Source: Eulemur rufifrons (taxonomy: Eukaryota > Chordata > Mammalia > Primates > Lemuridae). Taken from it: a stretch of DNA of 64,000 nucleotides. The stretch covers positions 285,931,343-285,995,342 of the forward strand of contig NC_090989.1 of the NCBI RefSeq assembly GCF_041146395.1, in the 5' to 3' direction. The notes below the pieces were generated by a model. The model did no database searches, was not told where the DNA came from, and worked only from the letters and a program-made list of their open reading frames with translations. Within the stretch, counting starts at the first letter, position 1, and the number at the start of each line of letters is the position of its first letter. Positions 38,584 to 57,045 of the stretch are shown here, piece after piece. The position numbers were made by a program, and so were the translations under genes.

Positions 38584-39359
38584 CCGGCTTTCTCCAGTCA
38601 GACTGGATGTTTGGGTGGGTGGGGGCGTTGGGTGGGGCTGGGGGGGAGGAGAGGGGGCAGCATCCTGGTCCTGCCAGGCCTGGTGGGGACCCCGGCCGCC
38701 CCGTGGACTCCTGGGGGTGGCCGGCAAGAGCTGGGGGGGCAGGCCCCCCCCCAGTGGCCACAGTGGCTTTTCTGGTCCAGTCCTGGGAGGAGGAGGAAGG
38801 GGTGCAGGAGGGGGAGGCAGGCAGGGGCAGGGGGGTGTGGGAGGCTGCCCTGGGCTGCAAGTCTGGCCCAGGGGCTCACCCAGGGTCTCTAGCTGCTGAG
38901 GCTGACGAGGGGGTGTGGGGGGGGCTCCCCCAGCAGCCGAGGTCAGCAGTCCCCGGGCCGGGACATCGGGGCAGGCAGGGACTAGGTGGGCCCCATGGCT
39001 CCAAGGCAGGGCGCCCAGGGAAGGCAGCTAGCCTGAGCCCCGGCTGCAGGAGGACCCGGGCGGCAGGCTCCGCGGCAGGAGCAGAGGAGAGGCCTGGGCC
39101 AGGCCCGAGCTGCAGGTGAGAGACAGCGTGAGGGCAGCGCCCGAGCCCACCCCCACCCCCACTCCCACCCTCACCCTGCACAAAGGACCGGGCGCCGACC
39201 TCTGACCCTGACCTCAGCCATGAGATCCCAACCTCCGCGGGACTCAGAACCCAACCCCCTCCCCGGTCCCAGCCTCCAAGGCCAGACGCACCTTCCCGAG
39301 GACTGACCCCTGCCAGGGTGGGGAAGGGCGACGAGTCCAACCCCCGCCCCGCCCCCGCT

Positions 39360-39559
39360 CACCTGCCCCAGCCTGGCGTCCCCGGGCCACGCGCCGCCGC
39401 CGCAGAGGTTGTCTCAAAGGCAGGCCTGGATGCGGTGCCCGCGCCTGGGCCCGGCAGCTCCAGGGGCTCCAGCGGCTCGCGCGGCGGCCGCGGCGACTTC
39501 GGGCGGTGGCGGGGCTGCGGGCGGCACCCAGGGGCGCGGGGTACTGGGCTCGGCGCAGC

Positions 39560-39591
<32 letters not shown>

Positions 39592-39760
39592 AGGTGCGTG
39601 CGGAGCGTGGCGCGCTCTGCGGCGGAGGCGCGGGGACCGCAGTGCGCGCGGCGCCCGCCCGCGCCCGCAGCGCCACCCCCCCAGTCTGGGGACCCGCGCG
39701 GGGTCCGCGGGGCGGGGCCAGTCTCCTGGCCGCCCCTCTGTCCGCTCGGGCCCCCGCGTC
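39360..39760. promoter_or_regulatory. CpG island with CGG repeat, probable RNF208 promoter
   Basis: Dense CpG lies about 0.8 kb upstream of the RNF208 start. It contains about ten CGG units (39559-39590). On plus these run directly into CAG/gtgcgt, a possible splice donor. RNF208 transcription from here would need a spliced 5' UTR exon, which I infer and cannot prove. Confidence 0.5.
39559..39590. repeat. (CGG)n trinucleotide repeat
   Basis: About ten uninterrupted CGG units lie inside a CpG island, the context in which such repeats can be length-unstable. Confidence 0.9.
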
Positions 39761-39939
39761 GCCCCAGTCCTCCTCTCCTCTCCTGGCTGCCCCTGTCCTG
39801 GTCAGCACCCCTCCACCAGTTCTGGAAGGGAGTCCTGCTCTCCTTCCTCGTGCCAGTCCCCACGATGCTGGAGGGGGAGGGGAGGAGACCCGCAGGTGGG
39901 TCCTAGGAAAACTGGCTCCCAGGGCCCCATTTTGAACCA

Positions 39940-39957
39940 CCCTAACCCTAACCCTAA
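39940..39957. repeat. Short interstitial telomere-like repeat, (CCCTAA)3
   Basis: Three perfect CCCTAA units, followed by CTGCCC. Too short to call a telomere relic with confidence. Confidence 0.85.
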
Positions 39958-40894
39958 CTGCCCCTGCCTGTCCTTCCTGCCAGCCCCAGTGGGCACGCCC
40001 CAGGGTTCAGCGCCCAGCCTGCCCAGCCCCGGCGGCTCGGAGAAGGCAAGGTGCCCTCGGAGGGATGAGTGGAGGTGGGCGAGCAGACGTCAGAGGGTGG
40101 ACAGGGCGGGTCGGGCGTCAGGAGAAGGCTCGGGGGACAGTGGGCACACGGGGGATGGGATTCTGCAGAAGACCAAGCAGACCTCTGGGCAGGTGGGCAG
40201 GCCGCAGCCCGGCGGAGGACGGCCCTTGGGGGACACACACCCTCGGAGGACACAGCCTCGGGGGACATACACTCTGGGGGGACACACCGTCGGCATGCCC
40301 CCAGCTCAGGCCGTGCACAGGCCGCATCCTTTCCTGCTTCCTCTCCTGGCCGCCCACAGCCACGTGCTGTGCTGCCACTTCTGTGACCAGCGCTGGGCCC
40401 TGCACTTGACCCTGGACATTCCTGGTCCCTTCGGGCCACAGCGCTCTCTGCGCAGGCAGCCTGCGCCCGGTTCTCAGCAGGGCCCAAGGCGGGAGGGGTC
40501 GACCGGGCAGAAGCGCACGTGGGCGGACAGGCTGCAGGCGCGCTGGGGCCTGCTTTGTCCGCTCTTGGGGACCCGCGCCCGGGGCCTGGGCGCACCCAGC
40601 GAGAGCAGTGACAGGAGCACCGCCCAGGGCAGCGGGGGCCCTACGCGGCCCTGGCGTGACTGGGGGGCAACTAAGGCAGGCTAGACCAGCGGCGGGTTCG
40701 AAACCCACTCTCCGCCCGCGGACTCTGCTCTCGGACCCACCGAGCAGGCCCCGCCCCCGCCCCGAGGCCCCGCCCACCCACGCGGGTAAGGCCCCGCCCA
40801 AGCCCAGGCCTCCCCGCCGCGCCTTTCGGAGCTGGGGCCGCCCAAGCCGAGGATGAGGTCCTCCGAACCGGGTCTTTCGGGAAACCCTGAAGCG

Positions 40895-41100
40895 CGGTGA
40901 CTTCTGGGAAATAAAATTTCTTCGGTCTGCCTTCGGCCTGGTTTGCGCATGCGCCATTTCCGCCACGCAAAGGGCGGAGTCAGAGCGCGGGGGCGGGGCT
41001 TCTGGCGCCTGCGCTCTGGGGTTCTGTCGTCCGTCTCCCGAGTCTCGGGTCTCCAGACCTGTGTCGCCTGCCGCCGGCGCCCGGTTTCGGGGACTCGTGT
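40895..41100. promoter_or_regulatory. Promoter-like CpG segment with a perfect NRF1 site
   Basis: TGCGCATGCGCC at 40944-40955 is a consensus NRF1 site. GGGCGGGGC (Sp1-type) lies about 40 bases further on. No annotated start is close: CYSRT1 begins 1.3 kb to the right and RNF208 2.3 kb to the left. It may drive an upstream CYSRT1 exon or a non-coding RNA. Confidence 0.55.
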
Positions 41101-42292
41101 CCGGGCCAGTCTGACTTGGTCCTGGTCCCACTGCCCCGGGCTCACCTCCCCACCTCCCAGGGTCATCAGGCTCATCCCTTTGCCCGCGGGGCTTAACCCT
41201 GCTCCCGGCTCACCCCACCAGCCTCCTGCCCAAGGCGGCCCTGTGCACCTCCCGGCAGATGGAGCAGCCCAGGCTGCCAGGGCGGGAGGGGTCAGGGCCC
41301 CCCGTGGGACACTGGGGAGGCGGCGTGTCGTCCCCCACCCGCCTCTAGAGAGGTACTGCGTTCCAGAAACGAGCTCAAGATGTTGGTAGTGTTTGAAGCT
41401 CGTGACACTAACTGTAATATAAGAGAAATGTGTGACAAACGTGTGTGAATCAAACATTTTTTACCAGTTAAAACAGTGGAAAACTCTCCAAGTAGTTTGT
41501 GCTCTCAAACACCGTAGTCTCTGCTGGGTAGAGGCTGGGCTCACGTGGAGAACTTTGCCCCAGAAGGGGCTTCCAGGTGTGTGAGTACCTGCCAGACCCA
41601 CTTCCTTCCTGGGGCCATAACCTCAGCCTCACCTCCTGCCCTCCTTCCTGGCCCTAGGGCATGCCCCGAATGTGTCCAGGTTGAGTCACCCCAAGTTGAC
41701 CGTGCACCTTGAGCCCAGGCCTGGGCTGCCGCCTACCTAAGAATGAGGGGTGATCCAGCTGAGTTGCTGCGGCCTCTCAGGATCTTGGGAACCCCATCTT
41801 TGGGCCCCGCCCCACGGCCCCACCCTCCCAAGGAGGGAAAAGGCAGCTGCCAATGTCTCAACTCAGGCACTGGGACCTGGAGCTTGGAGGGCCAAGAGGA
41901 CTGGCTGCCGCCACTGCAACACAACCACTGCAGGTGAGTCCTTGCCTGTGGGGGCTTCACTGAACTCAGGGGTACCCTAGGGCAAGTCCCTTGCTCTTCC
42001 TGTCACCCAGCCTTCCCTACCCCATTCCCAGTGGCAGTGCCACTGGGGGAGGGGACACGTGGGGGCTGGCAGCTGGGAGTCACTGGCCCTCACTCCTTGC
42101 TCACACTCGGCTCGGCCTACAACAGAGGTCTGTGTAGACACTAGGAGGGCACTGTGACCACAAACACTGACACCGTGACAAGGCTGGCTTTTCCTGGGGT
42201 GGGGGCTTTCTCGGGCTGCAGCTCTTGGGCAGCCGTGCCTGTCCACCGAGTCATTACCTGTGTCATCTCTGCCCACTCCTGCAGGCTGGGCC

Positions 42293-42715
42293 ATGGACCC
42301 CCACGAGATGGTTGTCAAGAACCCCTATGCCCACATCAGCATCCCCCGGGCTCACCTGCGGCCTGAGCTGGGGCAGCAGTTAGAGGTGGCTCCCTCCTCC
42401 TCCTCGTCCTCGGAGACACAGCCTCTGCCTATGAGGCCCTGTGCCCCTGAGCCAACCTGCCTCCTGCAGCCTACTGAGGTCCCAGTGCCCAAGGGTGCCA
42501 AGGGAGCTGCCCCTGCCCAGAGCCAGCAGGCCTGGCAGCAGCCCTGCAACCCCTCCAGCAGTGGGCAGTGCCCCCCGGGACTGACCTATGCTGGCCTGCC
42601 GCCTGTGGCGCGCGGTGATGACATCGCTCACCACTGCTGCTGCTGCCCCTGCTGCCGCTGCTGCCACTGCCCCCGCTTCTGCCGCTGCCACAGCCGCTGC
42701 TGCGTTGTCTCCTAG
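42293..42715 (+). CDS. CYSRT1: Cysteine-rich tail protein 1, 140 aa
   Basis: CYSRT1 is a small cysteine-rich protein expressed in cornified epithelium, where it is a component of the cell envelope. One coding exon gives 140 residues (144 in human as I recall it). It begins [20 protein letters not shown], as in human, and the middle is Pro/Gln/Ser-rich. The tail from about residue 113 has Cys at more than half of its positions (HHCCCCPCC pattern). The last four residues, CVVS, form a CaaX-type box. The ATG lies just after an acceptor at 42284, with context GGCCATGG. A non-coding exon ending at 41933 is likely. AATAAA follows at 42900. Confidence 0.94.
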   Translation: MDPHEMVVKNPYAHISIPRAHLRPELGQQLEVAPSSSSSSETQPLPMRPCAPEPTCLLQPTEVPVPKGAKGAAPAQSQQAWQQPCNPSSSGQCPPGLTYAGLPPVARGDDIAHHCCCCPCCRCCHCPRFCRCHSRCCVVS

Positions 42716-42899
42716 CCCTGCCAGGACCAGGACCCAGCCTCTGCTCCAGCCCGGGCACTGCCCAGATGTGCAGGTGGCCACGGCCAGGGGCATGAGCCAC
42801 TTCCAGCCTGGGACCAGGAAGGCTGCGGCTCAGACCGGGCCCTTGAGAGGGAGTCCCAGGCACTGGCCGTGATGGGACACCTTTGACCACCTTGGAGCC

Positions 42900-42905
42900 A
42901 ATAAA
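42900..42905 (+). terminator. CYSRT1 poly(A) signal AATAAA
   Basis: AATAAA lies 185 bases after the CYSRT1 stop and is followed by a GT-rich stretch (TTGTCCTGGTGACTCTTGTC). Confidence 0.88.
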
Positions 42906-45529
<2,624 letters not shown>

Positions 45530-47968
45530 GCTCTGCTCTTCCCACCCCTGCAGGGGAACCTGCTGCCTGAGGCAGGCCTGCCTCGGAACCTCTGACCGTG
45601 CGCAGTCTTCCCAGAACAACCTGGTGGCAGAGTGTCCTGGATGCAGCCCACTTGCTCAGTGGTGCCACCAGAGCCATGGGCATGCCCAGGCCACACTCGA
45701 AGTTCTGGGCTGTGGCCATAGTGCCATGAGACTCCACTGGAGGCCGGTGACCTCCTATCCTGGCCAGGATAGTCTGACAGTGTGTGCCCAGCGGGGACAC
45801 TGCAAGCCCAGCTCAGGTCTGGACTCAGCCCAGAGGGTGTCTTAGGAGACTCCGGTGGCCAGTCCTGGGCGCCTAGGCTGAAGGCCAAAAGGGCAGGGCC
45901 AAGTCAAGGCTGGTCCTCAGTGGGTCATGCCAGAGCAGGTCTCCTCTCCTCCAAAAGGTCTCAGAGGCAGGAGCCAGGAGAGAGGCCAGCTCCCTCACCG
46001 CTGCCCGGCTGTCAGCCCTGTGAGGTTCATCCACTCAACAAAGTTCATTGAGTTCCCACCGTGTGTCAGGCGCTGTTCCCGGAGCGTCCTGTGCGGGCAC
46101 AAGGCCATGCAGGCATCGGAGGGGAGGGCCGTGGGCAGGGCTGGCTCTGAGGCCTGCCTGATCTCACAGCCCAGCTTAGCTGACCCCGAGCTGGGCTCCT
46201 TGCCAGCAGCCATGACACAGACCCTCGGGGAGCCGCGCAGGTGCCAGGGCTGTGGACGCAGCGCTGCACACCCTGTGCCCACAGGAAGGATCTGCTGCTC
46301 AGGAGCCCTGAGCAGGGGCACAGAGTGGGAAGGGGAAAGAGAATTTGCTGAGCAGACACTCAGAAACTGCCTCCTTCTCTGGGGCAAAGTCCCCCACTCA
46401 CACGGGGCCGGCGGGGCCGGCAGCAGGGCAGGGAGCTGGGGCCAGCCCACCTGCGCAGACGACCTCTTCCTCCTGGCATCCCAGGGGCGGGAAGGGAGCT
46501 GGTCCCAACAAGGGGCACCTCACAACTGACAGGGTGGGGCAGGCGGCAGGCTGGGCAGCGTGGCCTGGGGGCGGCTCTGCCCGTACCCCTCTGCTGGCCG
46601 CCACCTGCCCTGAAGCCGGATCTGAACTGGCCAAGCCCAGGGCTGGGTGCCTTCCCTGGCTACGTGAGACAGCCCCTCCTGCCCGCCCACCTGGTGCAAA
46701 GGGGCAGAGACAACCACAATAAGGTCTGTAAAGCGCTGGGGAACGTGGAAGGCAGTGGGCAGACTTTGTTCGGGGCCCCCGGGCGGCCCCAGCCAGCGCA
46801 GCAGCATCCTGCCCTGCACAGGTGTGGAGTGTCCCGCAGCTCACACGGACGCCTCCTCCTGGATGTCCAGGACGAGGGCCGGGGCCCGGCCCTGCAGCAC
46901 CCCTGGCCTGACTCGGAGCCCGTCCCTGGGAGAAACCCCACTCCAAGCAGGTTGGGCTGAGGGCTTGGAGCTCCTACCCACAGGGTGGCCCAGGGCTGAA
47001 CAAGGCCCAGGGGCCTCAGGGCCAGGGGCTATCCCCTCGGGGGCCTCAGCTCCTGGGTAAACATTAATGGGGCTCGATACACAGCAGGTCATGTGCACAC
47101 TCAGGGGATCTTTGACCTGCAGCTGCTCCTGCCCGTGTCTCCTCCCTGCAGGTGCTCCCTCACCACCCACACAGGTAGGAGCTCCCAGAACCAGGCTGGG
47201 CCCAGGGACCCTGAGGTGACACTGAGGCCAGGGCCAGGTGACCTCCAGGCCCGGGCTCAGGCCCCATCTTGAGCCTCCAGGGCCCAAGGGCAAGAGAGAC
47301 CAGTCTGGGAGCAGGCAGAAGGGAGGGGAGGCACTGCGGACCCCTGGACCCGCGCCCAGGGTGCTGGGAGGGAGTCTAGGCAGACGGCTCAGATGGGACG
47401 GGGGTCCTGACCCAGTGGGCTGCGGAGGCAGACGCTGCCGGGAAAGGAGCTTCAATGTGGGGGCCCAGCCCCCCACCCTGCTCCTCATTGGAGAGGCTTG
47501 GGGCCCTTATCAGGCCAAGATGTCACCCTTTGGTATCAAACGCCAAAGTATAAGCTGGGACCATCCACAGCGTCCCTGATGACACCTGATAGGAGGGGTC
47601 CCTGGGTTCCCCAGCTCACAGCCGTTTCCAGCCGCCCCCCAGCACCCGGTGCCCTCAGCCACTCACCAGGCCTTCTTCCAGCCAGGACCAGCGAGGGAGC
47701 TGGGGAGCCAGGGTCCCCTCCAGTCTGTCGTCTGAAACTGGACTGGGCTTGCCTGACAAACCTGAGGTCATTGTAGCCATCCTCCTGTGGATGGAGGAAG
47801 CAGGGAGGTCACCAAGGCCCGCAGGGGGTGTGGCAAAGGTCTCAGAGGGCCCCAGGACCTAGAACTGAATTCAGTCTGCTTGCCAGGGTCGGGGCAGGAG
47901 ATGTCTCTGACTTGTGCGTGTCCCCGGCAAACAGGGCTCGGGCCGAGGTCTGTCTCTGCCTGAAATCC
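45530..47968. other. Intergenic region between RNF224 and SLC34A3
   Basis: About 2.4 kb containing the RNF224 3' UTR and the SLC34A3 promoter with non-coding exon(s), neither of which can be placed exactly. No Alu, LTR or coding exon is recognised. Confidence 0.5.
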
Positions 47969-53072
<5,104 letters not shown>

Positions 53073-53189
53073 GAGGTGGGCTCCACAGCGGACCACCCTA
53101 TCCCTCACGGGCCAGCCTGCCCAGGTGCCCCTGGGGGGTGGTTCCTAGCAGCAGCGGACGTTTGCGTCACCTGCTTTCCTTTCTGTGCA

Positions 53190-53195
53190 AATAAA
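53190..53195 (+). terminator. SLC34A3 poly(A) signal AATAAA
   Basis: AATAAA lies 118 bases after the stop, followed by a GTGTGG stretch that fits a downstream element. Confidence 0.88.
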
Positions 53196-55589
53196 TCCGG
53201 CTGTTACCCCGTGTGGCGGTGTCCACTGCCCGGCAGAGGATGCAGGGAGGGCCCAGCGCCTGCCTGGCCGCTGCGCCCTGGGGACGCTTGGGGCGGCCGG
53301 GGCAGAGTGGCGAAAGTGGCCTGGAGCGCCGGCGGGAGGCGGCGCGTTTCCGGCCCCTTGGCGCGGAGGGCTGGAAGGAACCGCGGCTCTGTGGGCGGAC
53401 GCTTCCCGCGGCCAGAGCGGAGTCCAGTCCCCGAGGCGCAGGCGCCCGAGCGAGCAGGGAGCTTCTGCCCGCCGGCGCCGAGTCCCGCCAGGTGCGCGGG
53501 GGCGCGAGGAGGGACCAGGACAGCGGGAAGGGCCGGCTGTCCCGAGGCGCCCTTCCCAGTTGGCCCCTGCGTGTCTCCCGGCCCGGGACGGGGTGCGGGA
53601 GCCGGGGCCAGGGTCCCCAGGGACGCGGGCCTGCCCCTCCCGGGCTCGGCGGGGCCCGTGCTCAGCTCGCGGAGCCCGCGGGGAGCCAGGCCTGCCGCAG
53701 AGGCCGCGGAGGCCTGCAGGGGCGCCCCTGGGGAGCGGCTGGCGCCTGCGCCGAGGCCCTGGGCCTGCGGGGTGCCCCCCGCGATGCGGTCGGGTTTCCG
53801 CACAGGAAGGCTCGACTGCCGGCGGCGGGTAACTGGACACCCGGGAAACTGCACCCTGGCCACCCCCAGCCCAGGGCTGCCGGCACCCCAACCCCACCCT
53901 ACGCACCACCAAAGAAAGAAAGCCCTGGGTCGTCCCGGGACCCAGCACTCGGCCAGGCACACACAGACGGATGGACAGAGGGGCTGACCGCTGCAGGGAC
54001 GCTTCTGGTTTTCTCAGAGAGTCCGAGCTGTGTCCACTGGCGATGTCCCATCCAGAACCGCTGTCCTGATGGGGGCACTTTTCTTCCCAGTCCCTGCCAG
54101 GTTTGCCTGGTCAAACCCCACGGAGCAGGGATGCGGCTGGTCAGGAAGATGAGGCCTGGGAGAGCCCAGGGCCATCTCTGCCCTGGCCCTGTCTGTTGAC
54201 TCACTCTCAGGTTGCCTCACCCCCACAACCCCCAGGCCCTCCCTGCCCCCTTGGCCCCCACTCCACACCCCAGGCCCTTAGGCCTCCTGGGCCTGAGTCT
54301 CATCCTGCCCCCGGAGGGAGGTGACTGCCTGCTGTAGGAGCCAAGGGGGCCTTGGGGCTGGGCTCCAGCAAGAATAGGGCCCCCCACGGCTAGCTCATAT
54401 ATCCCAGCTTTGGTTCCCCCAACCCTGTGATTCCCAGTTGCTCCTGTGCACCTGACATCAGCCTCATGGTACCTTGATGTCATTCCAGGGGACAGGCCTG
54501 GCTAGTCCCCAGGGAGATTGAGGCATGGGGGAAGCTGCCCTGCCCTTTGGGGGGAGGCAGTGGGGCCCTTGTGGCGGGGGAAAGTACCCCATACACCTCT
54601 CCTTTCAGGGCAGTTGAGGCCTCCCACAAAGGCTGACCACTGGGTCCTTTAAGGCCGCCAATTACTGTCTGCCTGCTGCTCCTGCCTGGCGGTAATACAC
54701 CCTCCCGCTGGGACCATGGCCACCAGTAAACAGAACCTTCCTTGTGGATTTGTCCAGCAGCTACAGGCTGGGGAAGGAGGGCAGGCACCCAGCACTCCAC
54801 AGCTCCTCCTGCCCCATGTCCCTGCTCTCTGGCTCTCTCGGGGCTGCATTCTGCCTGGCCATGGACCCCAGGGCCCAGGGGTTGATCTTCCCACCCCTTA
54901 CTGTCCTGCCTCTTCACACTGGAGTGGGGGCACCCTTGGTTCAGGGTGGGGCTGCAGGGCCTTCTCCCACCAGCTTTGTGCAGCAGTAGCAGCTGCTGTC
55001 CTTGTGGGGCTTAGGCCCAAGCACTGCAGGGAGTCTCCTGCTGTCTTGTTCTGGCCAGTGTCCACCTCACCAGGGGACCATGAGTGGCAAGGCAGATGGC
55101 TGGTACCGTGGTGAGCTCTGGGGCTCACACCTGGGCAAGGAACAAAACCTGGATTTTGTTGCCTGTAGATGGGGGGCCATGCTGATCTCCCAGCCCTGGA
55201 AGCCCTGGTTAGAGGAAGCAGGAGCCTTTCCAGTAGAGGGAACTCAGGCCACACAGCCTGGGGTGGAGTGGGGAGACTTTGACAATGTCTGAGAATGCCA
55301 GGGACCCAAACATCTCAAGGAGCAACCTGGACAGGGCCTTGCACAGATAGTTGGGGAAAAAAAGTCTTGAGTTTGTCCCTCCTTCACCTGCTATGAGGCT
55401 TAAATGGCTTCCTTGTCCACTGCTTGGGCAACTAAGCTACTCCACAGGGTGCTGAGCCAACTCAGGGAGTGCTCTGGACACTGAGAGGACCCTAGGATGC
55501 CTGGCAGTGACCCTGTGCACCCCATATGCCAATGCAAGACTCCAGCCCTTTTGAGGGATGAGGTCTGCTTGAGAGTAGTCAACAGAAGC

Positions 55590-55868
55590 CAGGCTCAGGC
55601 TCGGTGGCACATGCCTGTAATCCTAGCACTTTGGGAGACCAAGGCAAGAGGATTGCTTGGGGCCAGGAGTTCAAGACCAGCCTGGGCAACTTAGTGAGAC
55701 CCCCTTCTCTACAAAAAAATAAGAAAATTTAGCCAAGCATGGTGGTGCGCCTGTAGTCCCAGCTACTCAGGAGGCTGAGGCAGGAAGATCGCTTGACTCC
55801 AGAAGTTGGAAGCTACACTGAGCTGTGATGATGCCACTGCATGCTAGACTGGGCAACAGAGCAAGACC
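55590..55868 (+). repeat. Old Alu (AluJ-like), tail lost
   Basis: Alu phrases such as CCTGTAATCCTAGCACTTTG and GAGCTGTGATGATGCCACTG are clear. It has many changes and no poly(A) tail: it stops at GCAAGACCCTT and an LTR-like sequence follows. It lacks the strepsirrhine middle region, which suggests an older subfamily. Confidence 0.8.
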
Positions 55869-55872
55869 CTTT

Positions 55873-56288
55873 TGTTAGGGTAGGAACTTGCAGCATGGGA
55901 TGAGAAAGAATTCTTGACACAAAGATTAGGACAGGCTTAGAGAAAAGTTTATTTTACTTTCTAAGGGAGGAAAGGGCATGGCACAAAAGAAGGAAAGAAA
56001 GAAGTGCTGGCCTCGAGGGTAAGGTGTTTGGGGTTTTTATTGGGATAAAGGGGAAAAAATAATGACTGCTGCAAAATGGTAACAGGAGGCATCTGTGAAG
56101 CCAGCTGTGTTTGTCTTTCCCTTTTCCCCCCTCTTCTCTGTGACACTAGCTTTGTCAGTCCCTTGGAACGTGACCCGGTGGATGCGGAAGTGAGCTCGCA
56201 CCCCTGCTGTCTGCTTGGGAACTCTTCAAGTGCTGCCAAAACAAATTCTTAAAGACAAGGAGTTAAGCCCCAGCTGGTTAATCAAACA
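55873..56288 (-). mobile_element. Probable solo LTR of an old endogenous retrovirus
   Basis: Read on minus, the segment has an LTR-like order: a possible TG start near 56288, a TATA-like AATAAAAACCCC, an AATAAA further on, and an end CCCTAACA at 55873. No matching second LTR or internal genes were seen. A flanking target duplication is not clear, and the outer boundary and family are uncertain. Confidence 0.45.
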
Positions 56289-56774
56289 GAAGCAGTTGTG
56301 TGCTGTGATCTTTCTTTTCTTTTCTTTTAGATAGTTTATTAGCAATGCCATCCTTTCATCTGTCTCCAATTAAAAAAGAAGCCAGGTTTATTTTCCTGGA
56401 CCCATCTGTGGGTGAGGTCACTCTCCTGGTCAGGGTGGCAAACGTGGCAACAGACCCCTGTCCCCGGATGAAAAAGCCAATTTCCATGCATGCCCAGGGT
56501 GCAGCTGGTCCTGGCAGATTTCCCAAAGACTAACAGTTTTGGTCAGTGTGTAGCACAATACTGCGGTATCATGCATTATGTAGTGAAGGGGTGCCTCCCC
56601 TCTAGGAAGAAATAAGCAGGCACTGCCCCCAACACCTTCTGGTTGAGAGGCAGAGGGGTAAAAAATTCCCAGAAAGCCAGAATCTAGAGAGGCCCAGTGG
56701 CCACAGCAAAGGAGACTGTTCAGGACAGAACTGATGGTGTAATTTATTCCTTTAAAAATGTTACCAAAATACAC

Positions 56775-57045
56775 TTTGGAAGGGTGAGGGGGAGGGTCAC
56801 TTGAGGCAGGAGTTTGAGACCAGCCTGGGCAACAGAGACCCCATCTCTACAAGAAATAGAAAAATTAGGGAGGTGTAGTGGTGCGTGCCTATAGTCCCAG
56901 CCACTCCGGAGCCCAAGCAGGGAATATTGCTTGAGCCCAGGAGTTCTAGGCTGCAGTGAGCTCTGTTTGACCTATTACACTACAGCCTGGGAGACAGAGC
57001 AGGACCTCCTCTCTAAAAAAATAAAAATTAAAAATAAAAATGCTA
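56775..57045 (+). repeat. Diverged Alu-type element, start truncated
   Basis: Contains GAGACCAGCCTGGGCAACAG and TGCTTGAGCCCAGGAGTTCT with many changes, ending in an A-rich (AAAAATTAAAAATAAAA) tail. The beginning of the left arm is missing. Confidence 0.75.

Larger units (their letters stand above)
38584..42292. other. Intergenic region between RNF208 and CYSRT1 with two CpG-rich segments
   Basis: This divergent gap of 3.7 kb holds two CpG-rich segments (39360-39760 and about 40700-41100), a short telomere-like repeat and a likely non-coding first exon of CYSRT1 ending in a clean donor, GCAG/gtgagtcc, at 41933. Long frames across the CpG islands look like low-complexity chance. Confidence 0.55.

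Noticed and set aside
38584..38727. 48-codon N-terminal extension of RNF208
   Set aside because: It is Pro-rich, upstream of the conserved human start, and lacks support beyond an open frame.
39506..40684. 392-codon open frame on plus across the CpG island
   Set aside because: It depends on the CGG repeat (poly-Ala) and biased GC-rich sequence, and has no domain or known relative.
53076..54199. 300-codon frames on both strands after SLC34A3
   Set aside because: They coincide with a CpG island and are low-complexity Arg/Pro/Gly/Ala in every frame. No splice or family support.
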